Of a DNA stretch of 37,195 nucleotides, positions 7,754 to 15,407 are shown one piece after another. Below the pieces are notes generated by a model, which did no database searches, was not told the origin of the DNA, and was given only the letters and a program-made list of their open reading frames with translations. Source of the stretch: Actinotalea ferrariae (lineage in GTDB: Bacteria; Actinomycetota; Actinomycetes; Actinomycetales; Cellulomonadaceae). The position numbers were made by a program, and so were the translations under genes. The stretch is from contig NZ_JACVQL010000052.1 of assembly GCF_019733465.1 (NCBI RefSeq), forward strand, positions 1 to 37,195. The letters are read 5' to 3'. Numbering within the stretch: the first letter of the stretch is position 1; every line of letters starts with the position of its first letter.

Positions 7754-8436
7754 GCGTGCGCTCCCGGGTGCTCGTGGTTCAGGTAGGCGGCGAGGGTCGC
7801 CGAGCGGTGCGCGCGGGCGGCGCGCTCGACGTCGGCCGGCGGGGCGCCGGCCTCGATGAGGCGGACGATCTCCTCGTGCTCGCGCACCGACTCCTGCGCG
7901 CGGCCGGGCACGAACGTGAAGGTCGAGTCCCGCAGGCGGCCGAGCCGGGCCCACTCCGTCGTCACGAGCTCGAGCAGGCGCGGGTTCGGGCACGGGGCGA
8001 ACAGGACCGCGTGGAACTCCTGGTTGAGCGCCGTGAACGCGTGTGGGTCGAAGTCGTCGAGGCCCGCGACGAGGCGGCGGTTGACCTCGCGCGCGCGGCG
8101 CAGGTCGGCCTCGGTCAGGTGTGGCGCGGCGAGGGCGGTGGCGGCGCCCTCGAGCAGGGCGAGCGTCCCCATGCTGTGCCGGTACTGCGAGTCGTCGATC
8201 ATCGCGACGTGCGCCCCGACGTTGCGCTCGAACGTCACGAGCCCCTGCGCCTCGAGCCGGCGGATCGCCTCGCGCACCGGGACCACGCTCATGTCGAGCT
8301 CCGCCGCGATCGCGGCGAGCACGAGGCGGTAGCCCGGCGTGTACTCGCGCGTGACGATGCGCTCGTGCAGCCACGCGTAGGCGCGCTGCGACTTGCTCGT
8401 CGCCACGGCGGTCTGGGCCTCGGTCGACGTCGTCAT
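7750..8436 (-). CDS. GntR-family (FCD-type) transcriptional regulator inside the hpa operon
   Basis: A 228-residue protein. The N-terminal winged helix (about residues 18-80: YAWLHERIVTREYTPGYRL, MSVVPVREAIRRLEAQGLV) is the GntR DNA-binding domain. The rest is an all-helical FCD ligand domain with ALNQEFHAVLF and a later EHEEIVRLIEAG as likely metal/ligand positions. It is embedded in the operon it probably controls, overlapping the FAH-RraA gene upstream and hpaE downstream by 4 bp each. A repressor responding to a ring substrate or pathway intermediate is the expected role. A candidate operator lies at 11622-11635 in the divergent promoter. Confidence 0.88.
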   Translation of the reverse strand: MTTSTEAQTAVATSKSQRAYAWLHERIVTREYTPGYRLVLAAIAAELDMSVVPVREAIRRLEAQGLVTFERNVGAHVAMIDDSQYRHSMGTLALLEGAATALAAPHLTEADLRRAREVNRRLVAGLDDFDPHAFTALNQEFHAVLFAPCPNPRLLELVTTEWARLGRLRDSTFTFVPGRAQESVREHEEIVRLIEAGAPPADVERAARAHRSATLAAYLNHEHPGAHA

Positions 8437-9920
8437 CGGCTCGCGCGCCACGCGTCGTACCTCGCCCTCCACGTGGCGTCCATCGGGAACAGGCCCTCGA
8501 CCGCGTGGCCCGCCGCGACCTGCTCGGCGATCCACGCGTCCTCCTCCTCCTGGGCGAGCGCCGCGTCCGCGACCTCCTCGACCAGCGCGGGCGGGATGAC
8601 GACGACGCCGTCGCGGTCGCCGACGACGACGTCGCCCGGCTGCACCGTCGCGCCCCCGCAGGCCACGGTGACGTCGGCGTCCCAGGGCACGTGCCGCCGG
8701 CCGAGGACGGCGGGGTGGGCACCACGGCAGTACACGGGGAGGCCGACGGCGGCGACGGCGTCGTGGTCCCGCACGCCGCCGTCGGTGACGATCCCGGCGG
8801 CGCCGCGCGCGTCGGCGCGCAGGGCCAGGATGTCGCCGAGCGTGCCGGAGCCCGTCTCGCCCCGCGCCTCGATGACGAGCACCTCGCCCTCGCCCACCGT
8901 GTCGAACGCGCGCTTCTGCGCGTTGTAGCCGCCGCCGTGGCTCGCGAACAGGTCCTCGCGGAAGGGCACGAAGCGCAGGGTCCGCGCGGTGCCGACCAGC
9001 TTCGCGCCCGGGTGCATCGGGTGCACGCCGTCGATGCTCACCGCGTCGAGGCCGCGTCGGCGCAGCTGCGCGCTCAGCGCGGCGACCGGGGCGCGGACCA
9101 GCTTCTCGCGCAGCTCGGGGGTGAGACGGAACTGCTCGTCCGCGGGCGCGGGCTCCGGGTCGAGCCCGGCCGCGGCGCGCGATCCCCACGCCTCGGCACG
9201 CTGGACGTCGTCGGCCGCGGGCAGCGAGCCGAGGTCGGCGTCGAAGGCGTTCTCGCCCTGGACGACGGTGGTGACGAGCCGGCCGGTGCTCGGCGCGCCC
9301 GGGGCGTCCGGTGCGTCGACCTCGACCTCGACGACGTCGCCCGGCACGAGGACCGACGACCCGGCCGGGGTGCCCGTGAGGACGACGTCGCCCGGCTCGA
9401 GCGTGAGGTGCTGCGAGAGGTCGGCGACCAGCTGGGCGAGCGGGAAGAGCAGCCCGGAGGTGGCGCCCTCCTGGCGCAGCTCGCCGTTGACCCACGTGCG
9501 CACGCGCAGCGCGCCGGGGTCGACCCCGCGCGCGTCGATCAGGCCGGGGCCGATCGGCGTGAACCCGTCGCCGCCCTTGGACCGCACGTTGGAGCCCTTG
9601 TCGTTCGCGCGCAGGTCGTAGAGGCCCAGGTCGTTCGCGGCCGTGACCCAGCCGACGTGGTCCCACGCCCGGTCCAGCGGCACGCGCCGCGCCGCGGTGC
9701 CGATGACGAGCGCGATCTCGCCCTCGAACGCGAGCAGCTCGGTGCCGGCCGGCCGCTCGACGGTCCCGCCCGACGCGGCGACCGAGCTCGACGGCTTGAG
9801 GAAGTACGAGGGGTGGGCGGGCCGGCGGCCGCGCTGGTCCGCGCGGGAGGCGTAGCTGAGGTGGACGGCGATGACCTTGCCAGGGCGCTGGGGGAGGGCC
9901 CCGAACCGCGCGTCGCTCAT
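8433..9920 (-). CDS. fusion of FAH-family (HpaG-like) decarboxylase/isomerase and RraA-type aldolase/decarboxylase
   Basis: A 495-residue two-domain protein. Residues 1-230 are a fumarylacetoacetate-hydrolase fold: LLAFEGEIALVIG holds the Glu66/Glu68 metal pair, ANDLGLYDLR adds Asp97, and LEPGDVVLTGTPAG is the C-terminal family mark. Residues about 265-490 are RraA/HMG-aldolase-like. Asp363, exactly 20 residues, then Arg384-Asp385 reproduce the D-X20-R-D motif of metal-dependent RraA aldolases and oxaloacetate decarboxylases. In E. coli, HpaG is two FAH units that decarboxylate 5-oxopent-3-ene-1,2,5-tricarboxylate and isomerise the product. Here the second unit is replaced by RraA, so the domains may split those steps. 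The ATG at 9920 overlaps the upstream stop by 4 bp. Confidence 0.88.
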   Translation of the reverse strand: MSDARFGALPQRPGKVIAVHLSYASRADQRGRRPAHPSYFLKPSSSVAASGGTVERPAGTELLAFEGEIALVIGTAARRVPLDRAWDHVGWVTAANDLGLYDLRANDKGSNVRSKGGDGFTPIGPGLIDARGVDPGALRVRTWVNGELRQEGATSGLLFPLAQLVADLSQHLTLEPGDVVLTGTPAGSSVLVPGDVVEVEVDAPDAPGAPSTGRLVTTVVQGENAFDADLGSLPAADDVQRAEAWGSRAAAGLDPEPAPADEQFRLTPELREKLVRAPVAALSAQLRRRGLDAVSIDGVHPMHPGAKLVGTARTLRFVPFREDLFASHGGGYNAQKRAFDTVGEGEVLVIEARGETGSGTLGDILALRADARGAAGIVTDGGVRDHDAVAAVGLPVYCRGAHPAVLGRRHVPWDADVTVACGGATVQPGDVVVGDRDGVVVIPPALVEEVADAALAQEEEDAWIAEQVAAGHAVEGLFPMDATWRARYDAWRASR

Positions 9921-11569
9921 GAGCTCACGCTCGCGATCTCCTCGTAGAACGGGGCGACGACGTCGCCGGAGATCCGCAGGTCGAGCAGCAGGAACGGCCG
10001 CTCGTCCACCGGGCGGGCGGACCACGCGGCGAGCGCGTCGAGGTCCTCGACCGCGCGCACCGCGACGCCCTCCGCGCCCATCGCCGTCGCCAGCCCGGCG
10101 AAGTCGACGTCGGGGATGAGCATCGGCTCGCGCGCCAGGCCCTTGCGGCCGTAGTGGTGCACCTCGGCGCCGTACGCGCCGTCGTTCCACACGACGGCGA
10201 TCCCGCGGCCGCCCGCGACGCGCACGGCGGACTCGAGGTCGGACAGCGCCATGAGGCCGCCGCCGTCGCCGGTCGTGAGCACCACGGTCGCCTCGGGCCG
10301 CGCGAGCGCCGCCCCGACCACGCTCGGGAAGCCGAGGCCGATCGCCTGGAACGCGGTGCCGACCATGGCCATGCGGTCGGGCGAGGCGACCGGCCAGTAC
10401 ATGTTCGACCAGCCGAGGAAGTGCCCGCCGTCGGAGACGACGACGCGGTCCTCGGGCAGCAGCTCGGCGAGGCGTGCGGCGGCCGACCGCGGGTCCAGCC
10501 GCCCGTCCGGGGCCGTCCCGTCGCCCGGGTGGTGCCGGCGTGCGGTTGCGACGTCGACCGACTCGCGCCAGCCGCTGGGCGCCGCGCCGAGCGCGAGCAG
10601 CTCGGCGTGCACGGCCTCGGCGACGACCGCGACGTCCCCACGCACGTACCCGCCGACGTGCGGGTGCGTGGCGGCGGGTGCGACGTCCACCTGGAAGATG
10701 CGCGTGCCCGGCGCGAACAGCCGGCCGAACCGCATCGTGAACTGGTTGAGCGACGCACCCAGCACGACGGCGACGTCGGCCTCGCCCACGAGCGCCATCG
10801 CGCCGTCCGCGCCGAACCCGCCCGCGACGCCCAGGTCGAACTCGGGCCGGGGGAAGACGCCCCGCCCGAGCGCCGACGTCGTCGTGAGCGCCCCCGTCGC
10901 GTCGGCCAGCGCGCCGAGCACCTTGCCCGCGTCGGCGACCCACGCGCCGCGCCCCGCGAGCAGGAGCGGCCGCTGCGCGGACGCGAGCGCCGCGGCGATC
11001 TCGCGGACGACGCCGTGGCTGAAGGGTCCGCGCGGCTCGAGCGGCGCGGGCAGGTGCGGCGCGAGCGTCTCGGGGACCGGTCCGGCGTCGAGCGTGGCGA
11101 CGTCGTAGGGGATCGCCAGCACGGTGGGGACGCGGTAGGTGAGCGCCTGCTCGACGGCGATGACCGTGGTCGCGGCGGCGTCGGCGCGGCCGACGGTGTA
11201 GGTGCGGGCGCCGACGGCCGACGCCATCGCGATCTGGTCGACGTCCCACGGGCGCGGGCCCGACGTCGGCTCGTCCCCGACCACGAGCACGAGCGGCACG
11301 TGCGCCTGCACGGCCTCGGCGAGTGCGGTGAGCGTGTTGGTGAAGCCCGCGCCGTACGTCGTCGTCGCCGCGGCGAGCCGCCCGCACGTGCGGTGGAAGG
11401 TGTCGGCGGCCACGACGGCCCCGGCCTCGTGCCGCACCGCGGTGAAGCGGGCGCCGGTCTGACGCCCGAGGGCGTCGAGGAAGTACGCGTTGCCGTTGCC
11501 CATGACGCCGAAGACGTGGTCGACGTGCAGGGCGAGCGTGACGGCGACGTGCGCGGAGACCGTCGGCAT
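9917..11569 (-). CDS. thiamine-diphosphate-dependent enzyme (acetolactate synthase/benzoylformate decarboxylase-like)
   Basis: A 550-residue protein with the three-domain ThDP layout. The N-terminal Pyr domain has the catalytic Glu48 in VRHEAGAVVAAD. The central domain has LLLAGRGAW. The C-terminal PP domain has GDGGGLMALS at 434-443 and the metal-binding Asn462 (WNDGAYG), giving the GDG-X25-N motif. It heads the operon, so it likely acts on a compound feeding the homoprotocatechuate route, for example by decarboxylating an aromatic 2-oxo acid to an aldehyde. Acetolactate synthase itself is unlikely because no small subunit or ilv gene is present. The ATG at 11569 is the first base of the operon's coding sequence. 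Confidence 0.85.
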   Translation of the reverse strand: MPTVSAHVAVTLALHVDHVFGVMGNGNAYFLDALGRQTGARFTAVRHEAGAVVAADTFHRTCGRLAAATTTYGAGFTNTLTALAEAVQAHVPLVLVVGDEPTSGPRPWDVDQIAMASAVGARTYTVGRADAAATTVIAVEQALTYRVPTVLAIPYDVATLDAGPVPETLAPHLPAPLEPRGPFSHGVVREIAAALASAQRPLLLAGRGAWVADAGKVLGALADATGALTTTSALGRGVFPRPEFDLGVAGGFGADGAMALVGEADVAVVLGASLNQFTMRFGRLFAPGTRIFQVDVAPAATHPHVGGYVRGDVAVVAEAVHAELLALGAAPSGWRESVDVATARRHHPGDGTAPDGRLDPRSAAARLAELLPEDRVVVSDGGHFLGWSNMYWPVASPDRMAMVGTAFQAIGLGFPSVVGAALARPEATVVLTTGDGGGLMALSDLESAVRVAGGRGIAVVWNDGAYGAEVHHYGRKGLAREPMLIPDVDFAGLATAMGAEGVAVRAVEDLDALAAWSARPVDERPFLLLDLRISGDVVAPFYEEIASVSS

Positions 11570-11621
11570 GTGCGACTCCAGGGACCGGTGACCGCAGGGC
11601 GTCGTTGCCGCTGCGCAGCGT

Positions 11622-11635
11622 GATCATATACGATC
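11622..11635. promoter_or_regulatory. candidate GntR operator in the divergent promoter of the hpa cluster
   Basis: GATCATATACGATC is a 14-bp inverted repeat with six of seven base pairs matching, and it is strikingly AT-rich for this sequence. It lies between the divergent starts at 11569 and 11671, where both the catabolic operon and the monooxygenase could be controlled. FCD-type GntR regulators commonly bind short palindromes with a central TATA-like or GTATAC core. Assignment to the operon's own GntR protein is inferred. Confidence 0.5.
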
Positions 11636-11670
11636 CGAGCGCCTCGACACCGGCGTCAGGGGAGCCCGTC

Positions 11671-13587
11671 ATGCAGTTCCACCACCACGGCTACGTCTCG
11701 GGCGACCCGCGCGTGCAGCCGGCAGCCGGCGTCGGGCTCGACCGGCCGGAGGAGCTTCCCGACGAGGTCGACGTGCTCATCGTGGGTGCCGGTCCGGCCG
11801 GGATGATCGCGGCCGCACAGCTCTCGCAGTTCCCGCACCTCGTCACGCGCATCGTCGACCGCCGCGACGGACGCCTGCGGGTCGGCCAGGCCGACGGCAT
11901 CCAGGCCCGCAGCGTCGAGACCTTCCAGGCGTTCGGGTTCGCCGGGCGGATCGCCGAGGAGGCGTACCGCATCACGGAGATGTGCTTCTGGCGCCCGGAC
12001 CCGCGCGACCCCTCGCGGATCGTGCGCGGCGAGCGCCCGCCCGACGACCCCACGGGCATCAGCGAGTTCCCGCACCTCATCGTCAACCAGGCCCGCGTGC
12101 TCGACTACTTCGCCGAGTACATGGCGCACTCCCCGAGCCGCATGGCGCCCGACTTCGGCTACGAGTTCGTCGGCCTCGAGCGCACCGACGAGGGCGACCA
12201 CCCCGTGACCGTCACGCTGCTGCGCACCGCCGGGGAGCGCGCGGGCGAGGAGACGGTGGTCCGGGCCAGGTACGTGCTGGGGGCGGACGGCGCTCGCAGC
12301 CGGGTCCGCGCGTCCATCGGCTGCAGCATGCGCGGGGACCAGGCGTTCCACGCGTGGGGCGTCATGGACGTCCTGGCCGTCACGGACTTCCCCGACATCC
12401 GGCTCAAGTGTGCGATCCAGTCCGGCGAGGGCGGGAACATCCTGCTCATCCCGCGCGAGGGCGGGCACCTGTTCCGCATGTACGTGGACCTGGGCGAGGT
12501 CGGCCCGGACGACCACCACGCCGTGCGGGCCACCACGATCGACCAGATCATCGCGAGGGCGAACGAGATCCTGCACCCCTACACGCTCGACGTGCGCGAC
12601 GTCGCCTGGCACAGCGTCTACGAGGTCGCGCACCGCGTGACCGACCGGTTCGACGACGTGCCGGCGGACAAGGTCGGCACGCGGACCCCGCGGGTCTTCA
12701 TCGCCGGCGACGCCTGCCACACGCACAGCGCCAAGGCGGGCCAGGGCATGAACGTCTCGATGCAGGACGGCTTCAACCTCGCCTGGAAGCTCGGCTACGT
12801 GCTCTCGGGCCGGAGCCCGGAGAGCCTGCTCGGGACCTACTCGGCCGAGCGGCAGGTGGTCGCCCAGGCGCTGATCGACTTCGACAAGGAGTGGTCGACG
12901 CTCATGGCGAAGAAGCCGGGTGAGCTCGACGACCCGGCCGAGGTCGCGGCGTTCTACGTGCGCACCACCGAGTTCCTGTTCGGGTTCATGACGCAGTACG
13001 CGCCGTCGATGGTCGTCGCCGAGCCGACCCACCAGGCGCTCGCGAGCGGGTTCCCGATCGGCAAGCGGTTCCGGTCCGTCCCGGTGGTGCGGGTGGCCGA
13101 CGGCAACCCGCTGCACCTGGGGCACCAGCACCGGGCCGACGGACGGTGGCGCGTGTACGCGTTCGCCGACGTGGACGCCCCGGCGCCGGGATCGGCGCTC
13201 GCGCGCTGGGCGGCGTGGATGGACGAGGCTGCGGACTCCCCGGTGCAGGCACACACGCCCGCCGGCGCCGAACGGGACAGCGTGCTCGACGTCAGGCTCG
13301 TGCTCCAGCAGCCGCACGTCGACGTCGACGTCACGCAGGTGCCGCGGCTGTTCCTGCCCCGGACCGGTCCGTTCGAGCTGATCGACTACGAGAAGGTGTT
13401 CGCCGCGGACCCCGCCGAGGACATCTTCGACGTGCGCGGCGTCGACCGGGGCGGCTGCGTCGTCGTCGTGCGACCGGACCAGTACGTCGCCGCCGTCCTG
13501 CCGCTCGCGGCGACCGAGGAGCTCGCCGCGTTCTTCCGGCAGCACCTCCTCGTGCTCGACGTTCAGACGAGCAGGTCCTCGGCCTGA
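11671..13587 (+). CDS. FAD-dependent aromatic hydroxylase (phenol/3-hydroxybenzoate hydroxylase type)
   Basis: A class A flavoprotein monooxygenase of 638 residues. It shows the FAD-binding GxGxxG in VLIVGAGPAGMIAAAQL (about residues 32-50), a DG motif in YVLGADGARSRVRASIG, and the GD motif in RVFIAGDACHTHSAKAGQGM. A C-terminal thioredoxin-like domain follows, as in phenol 2-monooxygenase and 3-hydroxybenzoate 4-hydroxylase (MobA). It faces away from the homoprotocatechuate operon across 101 bp, so it probably hydroxylates 3- or 4-hydroxyphenylacetate. This would replace the usual two-component HpaB/HpaC, which are absent from the window. The ATG at 11671 follows CAGGGGAG. The 3' end overlaps the convergent cyclase gene by 25 bp. 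Confidence 0.88.
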   Translation: MQFHHHGYVSGDPRVQPAAGVGLDRPEELPDEVDVLIVGAGPAGMIAAAQLSQFPHLVTRIVDRRDGRLRVGQADGIQARSVETFQAFGFAGRIAEEAYRITEMCFWRPDPRDPSRIVRGERPPDDPTGISEFPHLIVNQARVLDYFAEYMAHSPSRMAPDFGYEFVGLERTDEGDHPVTVTLLRTAGERAGEETVVRARYVLGADGARSRVRASIGCSMRGDQAFHAWGVMDVLAVTDFPDIRLKCAIQSGEGGNILLIPREGGHLFRMYVDLGEVGPDDHHAVRATTIDQIIARANEILHPYTLDVRDVAWHSVYEVAHRVTDRFDDVPADKVGTRTPRVFIAGDACHTHSAKAGQGMNVSMQDGFNLAWKLGYVLSGRSPESLLGTYSAERQVVAQALIDFDKEWSTLMAKKPGELDDPAEVAAFYVRTTEFLFGFMTQYAPSMVVAEPTHQALASGFPIGKRFRSVPVVRVADGNPLHLGHQHRADGRWRVYAFADVDAPAPGSALARWAAWMDEAADSPVQAHTPAGAERDSVLDVRLVLQQPHVDVDVTQVPRLFLPRTGPFELIDYEKVFAADPAEDIFDVRGVDRGGCVVVVRPDQYVAAVLPLAATEELAAFFRQHLLVLDVQTSRSSA

Positions 13588-14648
13588 TCGGCGTCGCCGA
13601 GGACCACGCGGTCCCGCCCGGCCACCTTGGCCTCGTAGAGCGCGGCGTCGGCCACGGCGTAGAGGCGGTCGAGGCCGTCGGCCTCGACCATGTGCGCGAT
13701 ACCGATGCTCACCGTCACCGGAATGCCCCCGGCCGGCCCGGGGAGCGGGTTCTCGCGGACGACGGCGTGCACGGCTCGCGCGCGCTCGGCCACGCCGGCC
13801 CGGTGGCCGGGCAGCAGGATCGCCAGCTCGTCCCCGCCGATGCGCGCGACCGTGTCGCTGCTGCGCACGACGGACCGGACGAGCCGGGCGACGTGCACGA
13901 GGGCGGCGTCGCCGACGGGGTGGCCGTAGGTGTCGTTGAGCTGCTTGAAGCAGTCGACGTCGACGAGGACGAGTCCGATGCCCTCGGTGGGCGCGGAGGA
14001 GCGCCGCTTGGCCGCTGTGCCTGCCTCGACACGCAGGAGCTCCGCCGACTGCTCCAGGACACGCCGGGTCGCCAGACCCGTCAACGCGTCGCTCGACGCC
14101 GCCTCGTTGAGCCGGTGGACGAGTCGGTCCTGGTGGCGGCCGGCTGTCAGCAGCGCCGTGGTGGTCATCACGACGACCGCCGCCATGGACACCATGTCGG
14201 CGGCCGCCGGCTCGGGTGGCTGGGTCGAGAGGATCACGGTCGACGACCCGGCGAGCGTGAGCGCTGCGATGCTCCACGCGACGCCGCGGCGCAGGTGCGC
14301 GGCCGCGAAGATCACCGGGAACATGAACCAGGCGAGACCGCCGAAGGAGAAGTTCGCGGCCAACGTCGACGTCGTCGTGTTGACCACGAGCGCGACGAGG
14401 CACAGCGCCGTGTACGCCGGCCCGGGCACGAGGTTCGGGCGGCGGTGCAGGAGCAGCGCCAGCCCGAGCATGACCAGCGTGCCGAACGCCGTCCACGCGA
14501 CGCTCGCCGGTGAGCCCTGGTCCGAGCCGAGAAGCCGAGGAAGGATCTCGAGCATGACGGTGGCCACGCCGCCGACCAGACACATGACCGAGGCCGTCCG
14601 GCTCGCGGCGGCGGCATCGCGGGGGCCGAACAGCTCACGGAGGTGCAC
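13563..14648 (-). CDS. membrane diguanylate cyclase (GGDEF domain)
   Basis: A 361-residue protein. About six hydrophobic segments (residues 18-170) form a MASE-like membrane sensor, followed by a GGDEF domain (about 183-350). The active site reads GGDEL (271-275), with Leu in place of the last Phe. This change lies outside the catalytic acids and is tolerated in some cyclases. An RSSD I-site (262-265) sits five residues before it, so product feedback by c-di-GMP is expected. Asp230/Asp232 in LVLVDVDCFKQLND are the metal-binding region. The start is a GTG at 14648, with the alternative ATGs lying further inside. No EAL domain is present. Confidence 0.9.
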   Translation of the reverse strand: MHLRELFGPRDAAAASRTASVMCLVGGVATVMLEILPRLLGSDQGSPASVAWTAFGTLVMLGLALLLHRRPNLVPGPAYTALCLVALVVNTTTSTLAANFSFGGLAWFMFPVIFAAAHLRRGVAWSIAALTLAGSSTVILSTQPPEPAAADMVSMAAVVVMTTTALLTAGRHQDRLVHRLNEAASSDALTGLATRRVLEQSAELLRVEAGTAAKRRSSAPTEGIGLVLVDVDCFKQLNDTYGHPVGDAALVHVARLVRSVVRSSDTVARIGGDELAILLPGHRAGVAERARAVHAVVRENPLPGPAGGIPVTVSIGIAHMVEADGLDRLYAVADAALYEAKVAGRDRVVLGDADQAEDLLV

Positions 14649-14795
14649 GTCCGTCTATCGGCACCGCGGGGCGTGGCTGCAGAGTTCGGCGCCACGTGAC
14701 CTGTGGGAGGAAGCCGCTTTCGTCGCCACGCCGGCCCGCTCCGTAGGCTGAGGCGGCCGCTCGGGCGCCTGGCTCGGCACCTCGGAAGGGACCTC

Positions 14796-15374
14796 ATGCG
14801 CAAGCTGGTGTACTACGTGGCAACCACCCTCGACGGCTACATCGCCGGGCCGGAGGGCGGAGATCCCAGCAACGCCGAGTTCTTCCCGATCACGCCGGAC
14901 GTGGTCCAGTTCATCGTCGAGCACTACCCCGAGACCCTTCCCGGACCTGCGCGCCAAGCGATGGGCATCGACGGGCCCGGGCGAGCGTTCGACACGGTCC
15001 TCGAGGGTCGCGCCTCCTACGAGGTGGGGCTCGCGGCAGGACTCACGGACGCCTACCCCCACCTGCGCCACCTGGTCTTCTCCACGACGTCGGACATCAG
15101 TGACGCCGCGATCGAGGTGGTACGTGGCGACGCTCTGCCCCGCGTGCGAGCGCTCAAGGAGGAGGACGGCAAGGACCTGTGGCTCGTGGGCGGAGGCAAG
15201 CTCGCGCACTCGTTGCTGCCCGAGATCGACCGGCTCGTGCTCAAGCAGAACCCGTCGATCATCGGATCCGGCGTCCCGCTCTTCCACGGTCCCTTCGGTG
15301 CCCATCTGTTCCAGCCCGTCGACGAGGTGAGGCTCTCGGGGGGCGTACGGGTCGTGACCTACGACCGCGTCTGA
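14796..15374 (+). CDS. dihydrofolate reductase-family protein (RibD C-terminal-like)
   Basis: A 192-residue protein of the YwjB/YyaP-like DHFR family. Family marks are YYVATTLDGYIAGPEGG at the start, VLEGRASYEVG, and DLWLVGGGKLAHSLLPEIDR with the NADPH-binding glycines. Members reduce a pterin-like or other small substrate with NADPH, but the natural substrate is mostly unknown. The ATG at 14796 has GGAAGGG upstream. The frame is open further 5', but that part lacks domain similarity. It diverges from the cyclase gene across about 150 bp. Confidence 0.88.
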   Translation: MRKLVYYVATTLDGYIAGPEGGDPSNAEFFPITPDVVQFIVEHYPETLPGPARQAMGIDGPGRAFDTVLEGRASYEVGLAAGLTDAYPHLRHLVFSTTSDISDAAIEVVRGDALPRVRALKEEDGKDLWLVGGGKLAHSLLPEIDRLVLKQNPSIIGSGVPLFHGPFGAHLFQPVDEVRLSGGVRVVTYDRV

Positions 15375-15407
15375 GCCGGCGCACGACGTCGCGCGGCGGA
15401 TGCGGCG

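Noticed and set aside
9917-11569. Acetolactate synthase large subunit of branched-chain amino acid synthesis
   Set aside because: No regulatory subunit or ilv neighbours are present, and it is coupled to aromatic catabolic genes.
8433-11672. A single 1079-codon minus-strand frame covering the ThDP and FAH-RraA genes
   Set aside because: Only its last 495 codons look like protein. The first part is out of frame with the ThDP enzyme, which has its own start and ATGA overlap.
11656-14583. A 975-codon open frame on the minus strand across the hydroxylase and cyclase genes
   Set aside because: It is antisense to a well-supported flavin hydroxylase, is composed mostly of Arg/Ala/Asp/Val/Gly as expected from GC-rich shadow frames, and shows no domain.
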